A stretch of 64,000 nucleotides of DNA from Paracoccus salsus (GTDB lineage Bacteria; Pseudomonadota; Alphaproteobacteria; Rhodobacterales; Rhodobacteraceae). The translations under genes were made by a program, and so were the position numbers. The notes under the pieces were generated by a model. The model saw nothing but the letters and a program-made list of their open reading frames with translations. It was not told where the DNA came from and ran no database searches. Location of the stretch: the NCBI RefSeq assembly GCF_021556615.1, contig NZ_JAKGGD010000001.1, positions 558,001 to 622,000 on the forward strand. The letters run 5' to 3'. Of the stretch, positions 35,138 through 44,563 are shown piece after piece; position 1 is the first letter of the stretch; each line of letters begins with the position of its first letter.

Positions 35138-36150
35138 CGCAGGTAATCCACCAGTTTGAGGGACGACAGGCGCGCTGTGACCGCATAAAGGGATTCCAGT
35201 TGCGCCTCGACTTGCTTGAGCGCGCCTGCGGTTTCATAGGGATCGGCCGCGCGCAGTTCGTTCCGGACGATCTTCATGGTCGAGAGCGTGGCCGCGCTTT
35301 CGGATCGAGCCCGCTCGATCAGTTGCTGGCCCATACCGATCCTACCCATCTCGCTAAGCAGTTCCGGGGCGTTGTCCACCAGAACCCGTCCGCCAGTCTG
35401 CATGAGGTCCCTTCTCTGGCCATGTTGGCCGGCGAGTACGTTCCTGTCGACCAGCGCCGCGGTCGCAAGGCCTTTCAGGACATCGCGTAGGGCGGGTGTC
35501 GCAGCGGTCGTGACCAGGGCCAGCGTCTGATCTTCCCCGATCGTGACGTGCTGGGCCTGGCCGATCGTGCCGCGATAGGCCACGTCCAGGAAGCCGCCCA
35601 TGCCGGGAGCAGCGTCGAACCAGTCCGAGACAGCTTGTGTAACATCCGCGGCCGTGGTCAGACCCGCGACAATCACCACGAGCGCGTCCAGAATCTCATT
35701 CGCCGGCGCCAGGGCGGGCGCATCGCTGTTCAACCCCGAGAAGAGAAAGCGATCCCCGACCGCGCGGTTGAAGCGGGCAACTGTCGTCTCGAATGCATCC
35801 GCGACCTCGCCGGCACGCATCGACAGCAGCGACTCTGTCTCGTTGAAGGGTTCGGCCAACAGCGACAGCCCCAATGCACCGACCTCGGAGCGCACGGACT
35901 CAAGGACGTCCTGCATGCCTTGGGTCAGTGTGGCCGCCTCTGCCGTGTTCCGGCCCAACTGTTCCATGAACAAGATGCGCGTTTCGATGCGGCTGAGGAT
36001 CTGCGTGTTGCCGCCGAGGCGCTGCCCGATATCAGCCACCTCTCCGCTGGCCATTTCCTGGGTCAGCGTAGCCAGCGTGGTCTTGAGTCGATAGGATGCG
36101 GCCTGAAGTGCGAAGGCGCGCGCTTGGTCGCCAATGGAATGAACGGTCAT
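35134..36150 (-). CDS. flgL: Hook-associated protein 3, FlgL
   Basis: A 338-residue flagellin-related junction protein between hook and filament. The N-terminal coiled region (LKTTLATLTQEMASGEVADI) and C-terminal helix (VEAQLESLYAVTARLSSLKLVDYLR) are flagellin-like, and RFLFSGLNSD is a FlgL hallmark. ATG 36148-36150 follows the flgK stop by 2 nt with GAGG upstream; a TTG at 36156 would overlap flgK and is less likely. Confidence 0.93.
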   Translation of the reverse strand: MTVHSIGDQARAFALQAASYRLKTTLATLTQEMASGEVADIGQRLGGNTQILSRIETRILFMEQLGRNTAEAATLTQGMQDVLESVRSEVGALGLSLLAEPFNETESLLSMRAGEVADAFETTVARFNRAVGDRFLFSGLNSDAPALAPANEILDALVVIVAGLTTAADVTQAVSDWFDAAPGMGGFLDVAYRGTIGQAQHVTIGEDQTLALVTTAATPALRDVLKGLATAALVDRNVLAGQHGQRRDLMQTGGRVLVDNAPELLSEMGRIGMGQQLIERARSESAATLSTMKIVRNELRAADPYETAGALKQVEAQLESLYAVTARLSSLKLVDYLR

Positions 36151-36152
36151 CT

Positions 36153-37610
36153 TCAAAGCCTCAATATCTGATCCATCATCTCTTCGATCGCCTGTATCAC
36201 CCGGGCATTCGCGGCGTAGGCCTGTTCATATTGCAGAAGCCGCTGCATCTCGGCGTCGCTATCCACGCCATCCGACATCAGACGGGACGCGATCGTGCCC
36301 GACCGACTGTTTCGAACTGAGCTGTCCGCTTCGGCGCTGACGCGGCGCGTCGCCACGCGGGCCTCGATCTCGGCAAAACGACTCACCAGCGAGCCATTGC
36401 CCTCGAAACCGCCAGCTGCAGTGGCGGGACGCACTTCGCTGAGCGCATCTGCCAGAGACAGCAGCAAGCCCGAATCTCCGACCGGTCCCTGCGCAAGCGC
36501 GCCAAGGCCGCTGCGAAGCCGCCACAGCGCGCCGCCGGCCTCTGGTTGGACAAGCTGGTTGACGCCGATACGCCCCGAAAGACCAGAGAGCGATGCAATG
36601 TCCGCCCGCAGACCAGAATCCGTGAGCAAGCCCGGGTCCGCAGCCCCGATGGTGGTGTCCACCGAAGGAGCGGCCAGCCGATCGTGCAGATCCAGGGCCA
36701 GAACATCCAGTTCGCGTTGCAGCTGCGGGGCCAGTTCGTCTCGGATCGCGAAATTCGCCGCGAGCGTGCCGCCCGCAAACAGTCTCATCTGGCCAGCAGT
36801 CAGTTCCGCGCCGTTCTGGACAAGCCGCATGACCGGCGGTGTGCCGACGGCAAGATCGTGGGTCATCTGCCCCACGGCGCTGAATTCGAAGCTGCTGGGC
36901 CGACTTCCGTCAAGCAGCACGGCGCCTTCTGCGGTGAACAGCGCGACCTTGCCATGTTCCCGCGCGACCTCCTGCAAGGGAACGATCTGCGCGATGCGAT
37001 CGATCACGGACTGGCGTTCGTCCACCAGCGATGAGGCATCGGTTCCGTCGCTTTCGATGATCGAGATGCGCCGGTTCAGATAAGCCACCCTCTCGAGGCT
37101 TGCGTTCAGCGTCGCGACGTCGGCCGCGATGGCGCGATCTGCGGCGCCACGCGCCTCCTGTATGGCTTGCGACGCGGAGTTAAGCCGGGTCGCCAGACGT
37201 GCGGCAGTATCCACCACGGCCGACAGCCGCAATTCGTCGTCGGGGCGTGTCGCGGACGACTGCAGGGTGTTCGAGAAATCATCCAATGCTCGGCCGAGAG
37301 AGCCGGACTCTCCGGGCAGGCCGATCAGTTCTCCCATCCGCGTCAGAAACTCGAGCCGCGTGGAGGCCTCAGCACTTGCCGAAGACGCCAAGCGCGACTC
37401 GGCGACGAGACTGGCGTTGACGATGCGCGTGATGCCATCGATACGCACGCCCCCAGTGTTCCCGCCCAGGGTCTGCGCCGTCTGTGCGACCTCGCGCCGC
37501 GCATAGCCTGGCGTCATGATATTGGCGAGGTTCGAGGCGACCGTCTCGGTACCGCGCGCGTTTGCGGTCAGCCCCGAGACGGCATTGGTCAGCGCCCGTG
37601 TGATACTCAT
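36153..37610 (-). CDS. flgK: Hook-associated protein 1, FlgK
   Basis: A 485-residue hook-filament junction protein. The N-terminal rod/hook motif reads ALTNAVSGLTANARGTETVA then SNLANIMTPGYARREV, and the C-terminus ends in LQYEQAYAANARVIQAIEEM MDQILRL as expected. A long Ala-rich helical region lies between about residues 75 and 200. It is a little shorter than enterobacterial FlgK, as is usual in Rhodobacterales. It follows flgE by 33 nt. Confidence 0.96.
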   Translation of the reverse strand: MSITRALTNAVSGLTANARGTETVASNLANIMTPGYARREVAQTAQTLGGNTGGVRIDGITRIVNASLVAESRLASSASAEASTRLEFLTRMGELIGLPGESGSLGRALDDFSNTLQSSATRPDDELRLSAVVDTAARLATRLNSASQAIQEARGAADRAIAADVATLNASLERVAYLNRRISIIESDGTDASSLVDERQSVIDRIAQIVPLQEVAREHGKVALFTAEGAVLLDGSRPSSFEFSAVGQMTHDLAVGTPPVMRLVQNGAELTAGQMRLFAGGTLAANFAIRDELAPQLQRELDVLALDLHDRLAAPSVDTTIGAADPGLLTDSGLRADIASLSGLSGRIGVNQLVQPEAGGALWRLRSGLGALAQGPVGDSGLLLSLADALSEVRPATAAGGFEGNGSLVSRFAEIEARVATRRVSAEADSSVRNSRSGTIASRLMSDGVDSDAEMQRLLQYEQAYAANARVIQAIEEMMDQILRL

Positions 37611-37643
37611 TTCAACTCTCCGACTTAGGCCAAGGCGATCTCG

Positions 37644-38960
37644 TCATCGCTTGATGTTCGTGGTTTCCTGAAGCATCTCGTCGACCGTCTGAATGATCTT
37701 GGCGTTCGAGGAATAGGCGCGCTGCGTCTGGATCAGGTGCGTCAGTTCCTCGGCGACATCGGTGGTTGAAGCCTCGCGAGCATAGCCCTGAACGGAACCG
37801 GTAGGACCGTCGCCCGCATCCCATAGAAAGAAGTTGCCCGAAGTCGGCGATATCTTGAATGCTTGGGAGTCGGTTGAGAGCAGTCCGTTAGGATTGGGCA
37901 CGTCAACCAGAGGAATCTGGTAGAGTGTCCTGACGAAACCGGTGTCATACGTCGCCTTCAGAAAGCCATCCTGGTCGATTTCGACCGTTGTCAGATTGCC
38001 GACGGGCGAACCGTTCTTGGAAATATTTGTCGGCGAGAAGCTGGCGGAAAGCTGCCGCAGACCGGTCGCACCGGCCGGCGTGCCGATCATCAGGCTCATC
38101 GGCCCGCCGGCGACGGTCAGCGAGAGCGCCCCCGTCGCGGGATCATACGCCCCGCCGGTCAGAGTGGTGACAGATTGTATGCTGCCGCCATTCGCCTGCG
38201 TGTCGTCGAATACGACGCGGTAAGATCCGATCAGGTTCGCCGCCGGGTCGGAAGCGGAATCGCGGATTTCCATAACCCAGGTGTTGGACATCCCGGTCGG
38301 ATCCGTCGTGTCGGGGATGAAGGTGATATCCAGCGACTCCGAGGTTCCAAGGTTGCCGAAATACTCGACCTTCAGTGCCAGCGGGTCTCCCGGTGCGGTC
38401 GGCAGCGTCTGTGTCGCGGGAAGGTTGACGCCCAGACTCACCCGGGTGGTGGGATCGCCCGCAGTCTGGTTGGCCGAGATGCGCACCGGCTGGAGCGTGC
38501 CCATCGTGTCACGCGGCATCACCGGCACCGACCCGTCCGCCTGGGCAGGCCACCCCAGAAGCACCAGCCCGGATTCCGTGCGAAGCACCCCTTCCGCATC
38601 GGTGCGGAACGATCCGGTGCGGGTCATCATCATGGGCAGTTGCTGGAAACCGTTGTCAAGATCAACCGCCGACGTGACCGGCAACATCCCGCGTCCGGCG
38701 ATCGCGATGTCCAGGGGGTTCGCCGTCGGAACAAGCGCCCCGTATTCCTCGATCGCCCGATAGGTCGATGCGCGCACACCGCCGGCGGAATAAAGCCCCG
38801 CAGAACGATTCTGATTGAGCACGAATGCATCGAATTCGGTTTCCATGCGCTTGTAGCCATAGGTTCCCGAATTGGCGATGTTGTCGGAAATCGTCGCCAG
38901 ACGCGTTGCATTCGCGACAAGGCCGACGACGCCGGCATTCAGCGCGGAGGACATGGACAT
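37644..38960 (-). CDS. flgE: Flagellar hook protein FlgE
   Basis: A 438-residue hook subunit. The rod/hook N-terminus is SSALNAGVVGLVANATRLAT then ISDNIANSGTYGYKRMETEF, with TGSFRTDAEGVLRTESGLVL LGWP and the C-terminal EELTHLIQTQRAYSSNAKII QTVDEMLQ. The variable middle domain (about residues 150-330) is Thr- and Gly-rich. It lies downstream of motB in the same direction. Confidence 0.96.
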   Translation of the reverse strand: MSMSSALNAGVVGLVANATRLATISDNIANSGTYGYKRMETEFDAFVLNQNRSAGLYSAGGVRASTYRAIEEYGALVPTANPLDIAIAGRGMLPVTSAVDLDNGFQQLPMMMTRTGSFRTDAEGVLRTESGLVLLGWPAQADGSVPVMPRDTMGTLQPVRISANQTAGDPTTRVSLGVNLPATQTLPTAPGDPLALKVEYFGNLGTSESLDITFIPDTTDPTGMSNTWVMEIRDSASDPAANLIGSYRVVFDDTQANGGSIQSVTTLTGGAYDPATGALSLTVAGGPMSLMIGTPAGATGLRQLSASFSPTNISKNGSPVGNLTTVEIDQDGFLKATYDTGFVRTLYQIPLVDVPNPNGLLSTDSQAFKISPTSGNFFLWDAGDGPTGSVQGYAREASTTDVAEELTHLIQTQRAYSSNAKIIQTVDEMLQETTNIKR

Positions 38961-39047
38961 GGACGGATACCCTTTTCAGATCAGCGTTGGGACCGACCAT
39001 GCGGCAGACAGCTTAAGATTCGCCTAACCGTCGTGCCGCCTGTCCGG

Positions 39048-39812
39048 TCATCTGAGTAAAATCACCTCGATCCGGTTGTTCGCCGGATCCATCGGATTGT
39101 CCGAGCGGTTCTTGCGGTCGGCATAGCCCGTGACCCGCTGGATCCGCTTCGGATCCAGTTCCGCGCGTTCCAGCAGGTTGCGGACCGCATGGGCGCGGGC
39201 ATCGGACAAGGCCCAGACGGGCGACGACACCAGCATCTCGGGATAGGCGCGGACATGGCCCGAAATCGCCAGTTCGTTCTTCACACGCGCCAGAACCCGG
39301 GACAGGATCCGCGCCAGCTCTGTGAGGGCCGGTTGCGGCTGCGCGGTATCGTCAACGAACAGTGGCTCGCCGGTCAGATCGGTCAATTCGATCACCAGCC
39401 CTTCATCGGTGACCCGGGTCACCACATGGCGCAGAATATTCGTCATCTGCATCGATTCGGCGCCGGTGCCGGTAAGCTGTTGCTGGACATGCGCGGCAAG
39501 CTGTTCGAAATCGGCCGCCATCTCGCTGTCGGGAACGTCCTGGAGTACGGCATGGCGAACGCCGGCCTCGATTCCGTCGCCAGCGGCGCCCGGTGTGTGC
39601 ACGATCGTCGGGTTGAAATAATCGGCCAGACCTGTCCGCTGCTTTTCTGTGGTCGCATTCAGCAACCACATCAACAGGAAGAACGCCATCATGGCGGTCA
39701 CGAAGTCTGCATAGGCGACCTTCCAGGCACCGCCGTGGTGACCCTCTTCAACCACTTCCGGGCCACGCTTGATAATGATCGTTGCTCCGGTGGAGCCCTT
39801 GTCCGCAGCCAT
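39048..39812 (-). CDS. motB: Flagellar motor stator protein MotB
   Basis: A 254-residue stator subunit. The single transmembrane helix carries the proton-path aspartate (Asp36 in WKVAYADFVTAMMAFFLLMW), and the C-terminal OmpA-like peptidoglycan-binding domain ends in VTGYADRKNRSDNPMDPANN RIEVILL. The start at ATG 39810-39812 fits the usual cytoplasmic N-terminus; a TTG at 39870-39872 is in frame but lacks a good site. No motA gene is next to it. Confidence 0.94.
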   Translation of the reverse strand: MAADKGSTGATIIIKRGPEVVEEGHHGGAWKVAYADFVTAMMAFFLLMWLLNATTEKQRTGLADYFNPTIVHTPGAAGDGIEAGVRHAVLQDVPDSEMAADFEQLAAHVQQQLTGTGAESMQMTNILRHVVTRVTDEGLVIELTDLTGEPLFVDDTAQPQPALTELARILSRVLARVKNELAISGHVRAYPEMLVSSPVWALSDARAHAVRNLLERAELDPKRIQRVTGYADRKNRSDNPMDPANNRIEVILLR

Positions 39813-39896
39813 GGTGATATCCGCCCTTGCAACATCTTTTCCGAATGTCGCCGCGAACAGGCTTTCAAACAAGTTAACGGATCAAATTGGCGCTAT

Positions 39897-41114
39897 TCAG
39901 TCATAGCTGCGCCGATCCTCGATGACCTTGCCGTCATTGGGCAGACTGCCTGGCGCGACGATCTGGATAACGCCTCTGAGCTTCAGCGTATCCGCGACCG
40001 ATGTGACGTAGGCGTCCACTGAATCGGCGGGCGATTCCAGCTGGACGGTCATCACATCCATCTCTCCATCGCGATCCGCTATGACCCGGGCGCGGGCAAT
40101 TTCCGGATGACGCGCAACCAGCGCGGCAACCTGTTCGGGACGCACGAACATGCCTTTGATCTTGGTGGTCTGGTCCGCCCGTCCCATCCAGCCCTTGATG
40201 CGCATGTTGGTACGACCGCAAGGACTGGTGCCGGGCAGGACGGCAGACAGATCGCCAGTGGCAAAGCGGATCAGCGGGTAATCGGGGTTCAGGGTGGTAA
40301 CCAGAACTTCGCCCACCTCGCCGTCGCCGACCGGATCGCCGGTGCCTGGGCGGACGATCTCGACGATCACCCCCTCATCGACGATCATGCCTTCCAGCGC
40401 CTCGCTTTCATAGGCGATATTGCCCAGATCGGCGGTCGCGTAGCATTGCCGCGTCACGATGCCCTGGTCCGCATAGGCCTGGCGAAGCGATGGGAACAGC
40501 GCACCGCCCCCGACGACGGCCTTGGTGAAGGACAGGGTCTCGCCCATCTCGGCCGCCCGATCCAGGATCACCTTCAGGAAATCCGGGGTTCCGGCATAGC
40601 AGGTTGTGCCGATATCGGCGGCGGCACGGACCTGCAGGTCGGTCTGGCCGGTGCCGGCAGGCAGCACCGCGGCGTCGACCGCCCTTGCCCCCGATTCAAA
40701 CATCATGCCTGCGGGCGTCAGGTGATAGCCGAAGCAATTCTGGACGATATCGCCTCTTCCGACGCCGGACGCGTGCAGGAACCGACCCAACCGCCACCAG
40801 TCATTCTCGCGGCGGCCCGGTTCGTAAATGGGACCGGGGCTTTGAAAGACATGGTCGAACTCGTGCGCCTTCAGCGTCGTGAGCCCGCCGAACGGGGGCC
40901 GGATGCGCTGCGCCTCGGACAGTTCGGCCTTGCGGATCACCGGCAGATGGGCCAGCGCGGCGCGGTCGATGATCTGTTCCGGTTCGACCTGACGCAGAAG
41001 CCGGGCCAGAAACGGTGCCGTCTTCGCCCGTCGCACGGCCCGAGGCAGCGCTGTCGCAAGTGACTCGCCACGCTCGTCCTGACTGCGGACTTCAAGATCG
41101 TCATAATGTCCCAT
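39897..41114 (-). CDS. Phenylacetate-CoA ligase-like adenylate-forming enzyme (PaaK family)
   Basis: A 405-residue member of the PaaK-like ANL ligases, which activate a carboxylic acid as its CoA thioester. Recognisable pieces are KAELSEAQRIRPPFGGL, CFGYHLTPAGMMFESGARAV, RQCYATADLGNIAYES and the C-terminal RADQTTKIKGMFVRPEQVAA. GEVGEVLVTTLNPDYPLIRF ATGDL is the A5-A7 segment. It is last in the Liv-type operon, whose first gene is another acyl-CoA ligase. The acid substrate is not evident. Confidence 0.88.
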   Translation of the reverse strand: MGHYDDLEVRSQDERGESLATALPRAVRRAKTAPFLARLLRQVEPEQIIDRAALAHLPVIRKAELSEAQRIRPPFGGLTTLKAHEFDHVFQSPGPIYEPGRRENDWWRLGRFLHASGVGRGDIVQNCFGYHLTPAGMMFESGARAVDAAVLPAGTGQTDLQVRAAADIGTTCYAGTPDFLKVILDRAAEMGETLSFTKAVVGGGALFPSLRQAYADQGIVTRQCYATADLGNIAYESEALEGMIVDEGVIVEIVRPGTGDPVGDGEVGEVLVTTLNPDYPLIRFATGDLSAVLPGTSPCGRTNMRIKGWMGRADQTTKIKGMFVRPEQVAALVARHPEIARARVIADRDGEMDVMTVQLESPADSVDAYVTSVADTLKLRGVIQIVAPGSLPNDGKVIEDRRSYD

Positions 41115-41124
41115 GATGGCTCCC

Positions 41125-41946
41125 TCAGGCCAGCCAGCGCTTGCGCCGGCGATAGCTGCGCACGTCGCGGAACGACTTGCGCCCCTCGTCCGACATGCCC
41201 AGATAGAATTCCTTTACATCCGGGTTCTCGCGCAGCTGAGCGGCCGGGCCATCCATGACCACCCGGCCATTCTCGAGGATATAGCCGTAATGGGCATATC
41301 GCAGGGCGACATTGGTGTTCTGCTCGGCCAGCAGGAAGGTGACGCCTTCGCCCTCGTTCACGGCCTTGACGATCTGGAAGATCTGCTCGACCAGCTGCGG
41401 CGCCAGGCCCATCGAAGGCTCGTCCAGAAGGATCGTCTCGGGCCGCGACATCAACGCGCGCCCCATCGCCACCATCTGCTGCTCTCCGCCCGAGGTATAG
41501 CCGGCCTGAGATTTCCGCCGCTCGCGCAGGCGAGGGAAATAGTCGTAGACCATTTCCAGATCGCGCTTGACCGCGGCCGCGCCGTCGCTGCGGGTATAGG
41601 CGCCGGTCAGCAGGTTCTCCTCGACGGTCAGATGCTCGAAGCAATGCCGACCTTCCATGACCTGGATCACGCCGCGCTTGACCAGTGCCGCCGGGTTCTG
41701 TCCGGCCACACGCTCGCCACGATAGATGATGCTGCCTTTCGTCACCTCGCCGCGCTCGCTGGCCAGCAGGTTCGAGATGGCCTTCAGCGTCGTCGTCTTG
41801 CCGGCACCATTGCCGCCCAGCAAAGCGGTGATGCCACCTTTCGGGACCGACAGGCTGACACCTTTAAGCACCAGGATGACGTGATTGTAGATCACCTCTA
41901 TATTGTTGACTTCCAACAATTTCTCACTGTTCGCATCGTCGAGCAT
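41125..41946 (-). CDS. livF: Branched-chain-type ABC transporter ATP-binding protein LivF
   Basis: A 273-residue ATPase with Walker A GGNGAGKTTTLKA, signature YTSGGEQQMVAMGRALM and Walker B TILLDEPSMGLAP. The C-terminal extension (FRDVRSYRRRKRWLA) is basic and longer than in E. coli LivF. GGAGGTTGCC precedes the ATG. It pairs with the LivG product as the second ATPase of the importer. Confidence 0.93.
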   Translation of the reverse strand: MLDDANSEKLLEVNNIEVIYNHVILVLKGVSLSVPKGGITALLGGNGAGKTTTLKAISNLLASERGEVTKGSIIYRGERVAGQNPAALVKRGVIQVMEGRHCFEHLTVEENLLTGAYTRSDGAAAVKRDLEMVYDYFPRLRERRKSQAGYTSGGEQQMVAMGRALMSRPETILLDEPSMGLAPQLVEQIFQIVKAVNEGEGVTFLLAEQNTNVALRYAHYGYILENGRVVMDGPAAQLRENPDVKEFYLGMSDEGRKSFRDVRSYRRRKRWLA

Positions 41947-41969
41947 GGCAACCTCCGTGGCGTCAAGGA

Positions 41970-41995
41970 CCCCGGCGGAAACCTCACCGCCGGGG
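41970..41995 (-). terminator. Hairpin directly after the Liv-type binding-protein gene
   Basis: A perfect 9-bp stem, CCCCGGCGG (41970-41978) with CCGCCGGGG (41987-41995), and an 8-nt loop. It starts 7 nt after the livK stop and precedes livF. No T-run is present, so partial attenuation or mRNA protection is more likely than full termination. Confidence 0.7.
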
Positions 41996-42002
41996 CCAGG
42001 GA

Positions 42003-43286
42003 TCAGTTGCAGCGTTCGGTGACGCCGGCCTCGGCGGCGTAGGCCGCGCTGTCCTCGGCGATCAGTGGCGCCAGCACCTCTTCATCGGGTTCGATGAAAT
42101 CGGTGATCAGGGTCCATTTTTCCTCCGACGCGCTCCACTGCTGCAGCCGGGCCAGCCCGTCGCCGCCGTGGTTCTCGCAGGACAGCTTGACCGGCTGACC
42201 GAAATCCGGAAGGCCCAGCTCGTCCATCCGCTCGGCGGTGATGTCCAGCGCTTCAAAACCGTCGCGCAGCTGCGCGGCGCTGATCTGCGAGGTGCCGGCA
42301 ACTTCTTGCCCCTTGCGGATCGCCTCGGCGATCACGAGAGCTGCGTAGGCGCCGCGCGAATACAGCACCGTGCCGACCTGATCGCCGGCCCCGGACGCCT
42401 TGCCGGCGTCAAGGACATGCGTCTTCATGTCGTCATAGAGCGGGTAATCCTGGCCGACACCGTGGAAGGTCAGCGCCTTGTAGCCATCGGCGCCTGCGCC
42501 TGCGGGCTTCACGTCGTTTTCGGACCCCGACCACCAGATGCCGATCATGTGGTCCATCGGAAAACGGATGTTCACCGCCTCCTGGATGGCGACCTGGTTC
42601 ATCACACCCCAAGCATACATGATGACATAGTCCGGCTTGTCGCGGCGGATCTGCAGCCACTGGCTTTTCTGCTCCTGCCCCGGCGCGTCGACGGGCAGTT
42701 CCAGCAACTCGAAACCATGTTTCTCCGACAGTTCCTGCAAGGTCCGGATCGGCTCCTTGCCGTAGGCGCTGTTGTGATAGACCAGCGCGATCTTCTTGCC
42801 GTTCAGATCGCCGCCTTCCTGATCCAGGATATGCTTCACTGCGACCGACGCGCCATCCCAGTAGTTCGCGGGCGCGTTGAACACCCACTCGAACACCTTG
42901 CCATTCTTGGCCGAGGTCCGGCCATAGCCCGGCGTGTACAGCGGGATGCCGTCGAAGCCGACCTTCGGGATCAGCTGATAGGTGATGCCGGTGGACAGCG
43001 GGTTCATCACCAGCGGGTTCTGACCCTTCAGCGATTCATAGCATTCCACACCCTTCTCGGTGTTGTAGGCGGTCTCGCATTCGGGAACCTGGATCCTCTC
43101 GCCACCGATGCCGCCGTCGCGCTCGTTCAGCAGGGTGAAATAGTCATTGAACCCATCGGCATAAGGGATGCCGTTGGCAGCATAGGGTCCGGTGCGGTAG
43201 CTGAGATTGGGCACGACAAGATCGGCCATCGCGGGCGCGGCCGCCATCAGTCCGGCGGCGACAAGTGCAGTGAATTTCAGTGTCAT
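42003..43286 (-). CDS. livK: Branched-chain-type substrate-binding protein LivK
   Basis: A 427-residue periplasmic binding protein of the Leu/Ile/Val type (peripla_BP_6). The signal peptide ends near MADLVVPNL. NLSYRTGPYAANGIPYADGF starts the binding fold. GEETR and GGAGGAGACCCGA precede the ATG. The class with two acyl-CoA ligases in the operon often carries carboxylic acids rather than amino acids (inference). Two Cys pairs are visible (PECETAYN with VECYESL, and SCENHGGDG with ERCN). Confidence 0.92.
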   Translation of the reverse strand: MTLKFTALVAAGLMAAAPAMADLVVPNLSYRTGPYAANGIPYADGFNDYFTLLNERDGGIGGERIQVPECETAYNTEKGVECYESLKGQNPLVMNPLSTGITYQLIPKVGFDGIPLYTPGYGRTSAKNGKVFEWVFNAPANYWDGASVAVKHILDQEGGDLNGKKIALVYHNSAYGKEPIRTLQELSEKHGFELLELPVDAPGQEQKSQWLQIRRDKPDYVIMYAWGVMNQVAIQEAVNIRFPMDHMIGIWWSGSENDVKPAGAGADGYKALTFHGVGQDYPLYDDMKTHVLDAGKASGAGDQVGTVLYSRGAYAALVIAEAIRKGQEVAGTSQISAAQLRDGFEALDITAERMDELGLPDFGQPVKLSCENHGGDGLARLQQWSASEEKWTLITDFIEPDEEVLAPLIAEDSAAYAAEAGVTERCN

Positions 43287-43338
43287 TCGGGTCTCCTCCC
43301 CAAGGTGAACTTTGCCGGTTGCCCGGTCTTTCATGGTA

Positions 43339-44415
43339 TCAGTGCGGGAACGGCCACAAGCGCAGCTTGTCCTTGGCCAGCGCCCACAGCCGGGCCAGTC
43401 CGTGCGGCTCGACGATCAGGAAGAACACGATCAGTGCGCCGACGATCATCAACTCCAGATGCGCGGCCAGATCCGTGGGCCATCCGAGGCTGCCGACCAG
43501 CAGGTTCTTCAACAGCACCGGCAGCAGGACCAGGAAGGCCGCGCCCGCAAAGCTGCCGAAGATGCTGCCCAGCCCGCCGATGATGATCATGAACAGCACC
43601 AGGAAGCTCTTGTTGATGCCGAATGCCTCGCCGACCTCGGCCGCGCCCAGATAGACGGCGAAGAGCAGCGCACCGGCTACTCCGATAAAGAAGCTGCTGA
43701 TCGCGAAGGCGGACAGTTTCGCGCCAAGCGGGTTCACCCCGATGATCTCGGCGGCGATGTCCATGTCGCGGATTGCCATCCATTTGCGCCCCAGCATGCC
43801 GCGCGTCAGGTTCCGCGCCAACCAGGCCAGCACGAAGGCAAAGCCAAGGCAGATCAGATATTTCGCAGGGGCACTGCTGGCCGGTCCGGTAACCGCCTCG
43901 CCCAGAAAGGTGCGCTCGGGGGCAGTGATCTGACCGGACGCCGAATAGTTGTAGAACCATGGCACCTTGTTGAACAGCCAGACCAGAAAGAACTGCGCGG
44001 CCAGCGTTGCCACGGCGAGGTAGAACCCCTTGATCCGCAGGCTGGGCAGGCCGAACAGCATGCCCACGAAGGCGGTCACGAAACCGGCCAGAAGTATGTG
44101 GATGACGATATTGACATCAGGGAACGCGGTCATCAGCTTGTAGACCGCATAAGCGCCCACCGCCATGAAGCCACCGGTGCCCAGGCTGACCTGACCCGCA
44201 TAACCGGTCAGGATGTTCAGACCCATCGCTGCGATCGCATAGATCAGGAACGGCACCAGCACCGCGCTGGCCCAGTAGTCGTTGATGACGAAGGGGATGA
44301 TCCCGAACGCCACGGCCAGCACACCATAATAGGCCCAGCGATCCAGCTTGATCGGAAAGGTCTGTCCGTCTTCGCGGTATCCGGTCTTGAAGTCGCCCGC
44401 CTCACGATAGATCAT
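43339..44415 (-). CDS. livM: Branched-chain-type ABC transporter permease LivM
   Basis: A 358-residue permease with about ten helices. LivM motifs include LNILTGYAGQVSLGTGGFMA and RDMDIAAEIIGVNPLGAKLS, and GAFALFAVYLGAAE-like sequence in the central part. GGGAGAG precedes the ATG. It follows livH by about 150 nt of non-coding sequence that shows no recognised feature. Confidence 0.94.
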   Translation of the reverse strand: MIYREAGDFKTGYREDGQTFPIKLDRWAYYGVLAVAFGIIPFVINDYWASAVLVPFLIYAIAAMGLNILTGYAGQVSLGTGGFMAVGAYAVYKLMTAFPDVNIVIHILLAGFVTAFVGMLFGLPSLRIKGFYLAVATLAAQFFLVWLFNKVPWFYNYSASGQITAPERTFLGEAVTGPASSAPAKYLICLGFAFVLAWLARNLTRGMLGRKWMAIRDMDIAAEIIGVNPLGAKLSAFAISSFFIGVAGALLFAVYLGAAEVGEAFGINKSFLVLFMIIIGGLGSIFGSFAGAAFLVLLPVLLKNLLVGSLGWPTDLAAHLELMIVGALIVFFLIVEPHGLARLWALAKDKLRLWPFPH

Positions 44416-44563
44416 TGAATCTCTCCCAGCATCGCCGTCACAGAGGGGGTCCAGCCCCCGTCGCCCTCAGTCTGCGTGTCGGTCCCGCACCGAAGACAGG
44501 GCGACCCGTCGCACGTCGTCGGTGCCCGGACATCCCGAACGGAGGCATTGAAATCGTTCATGG

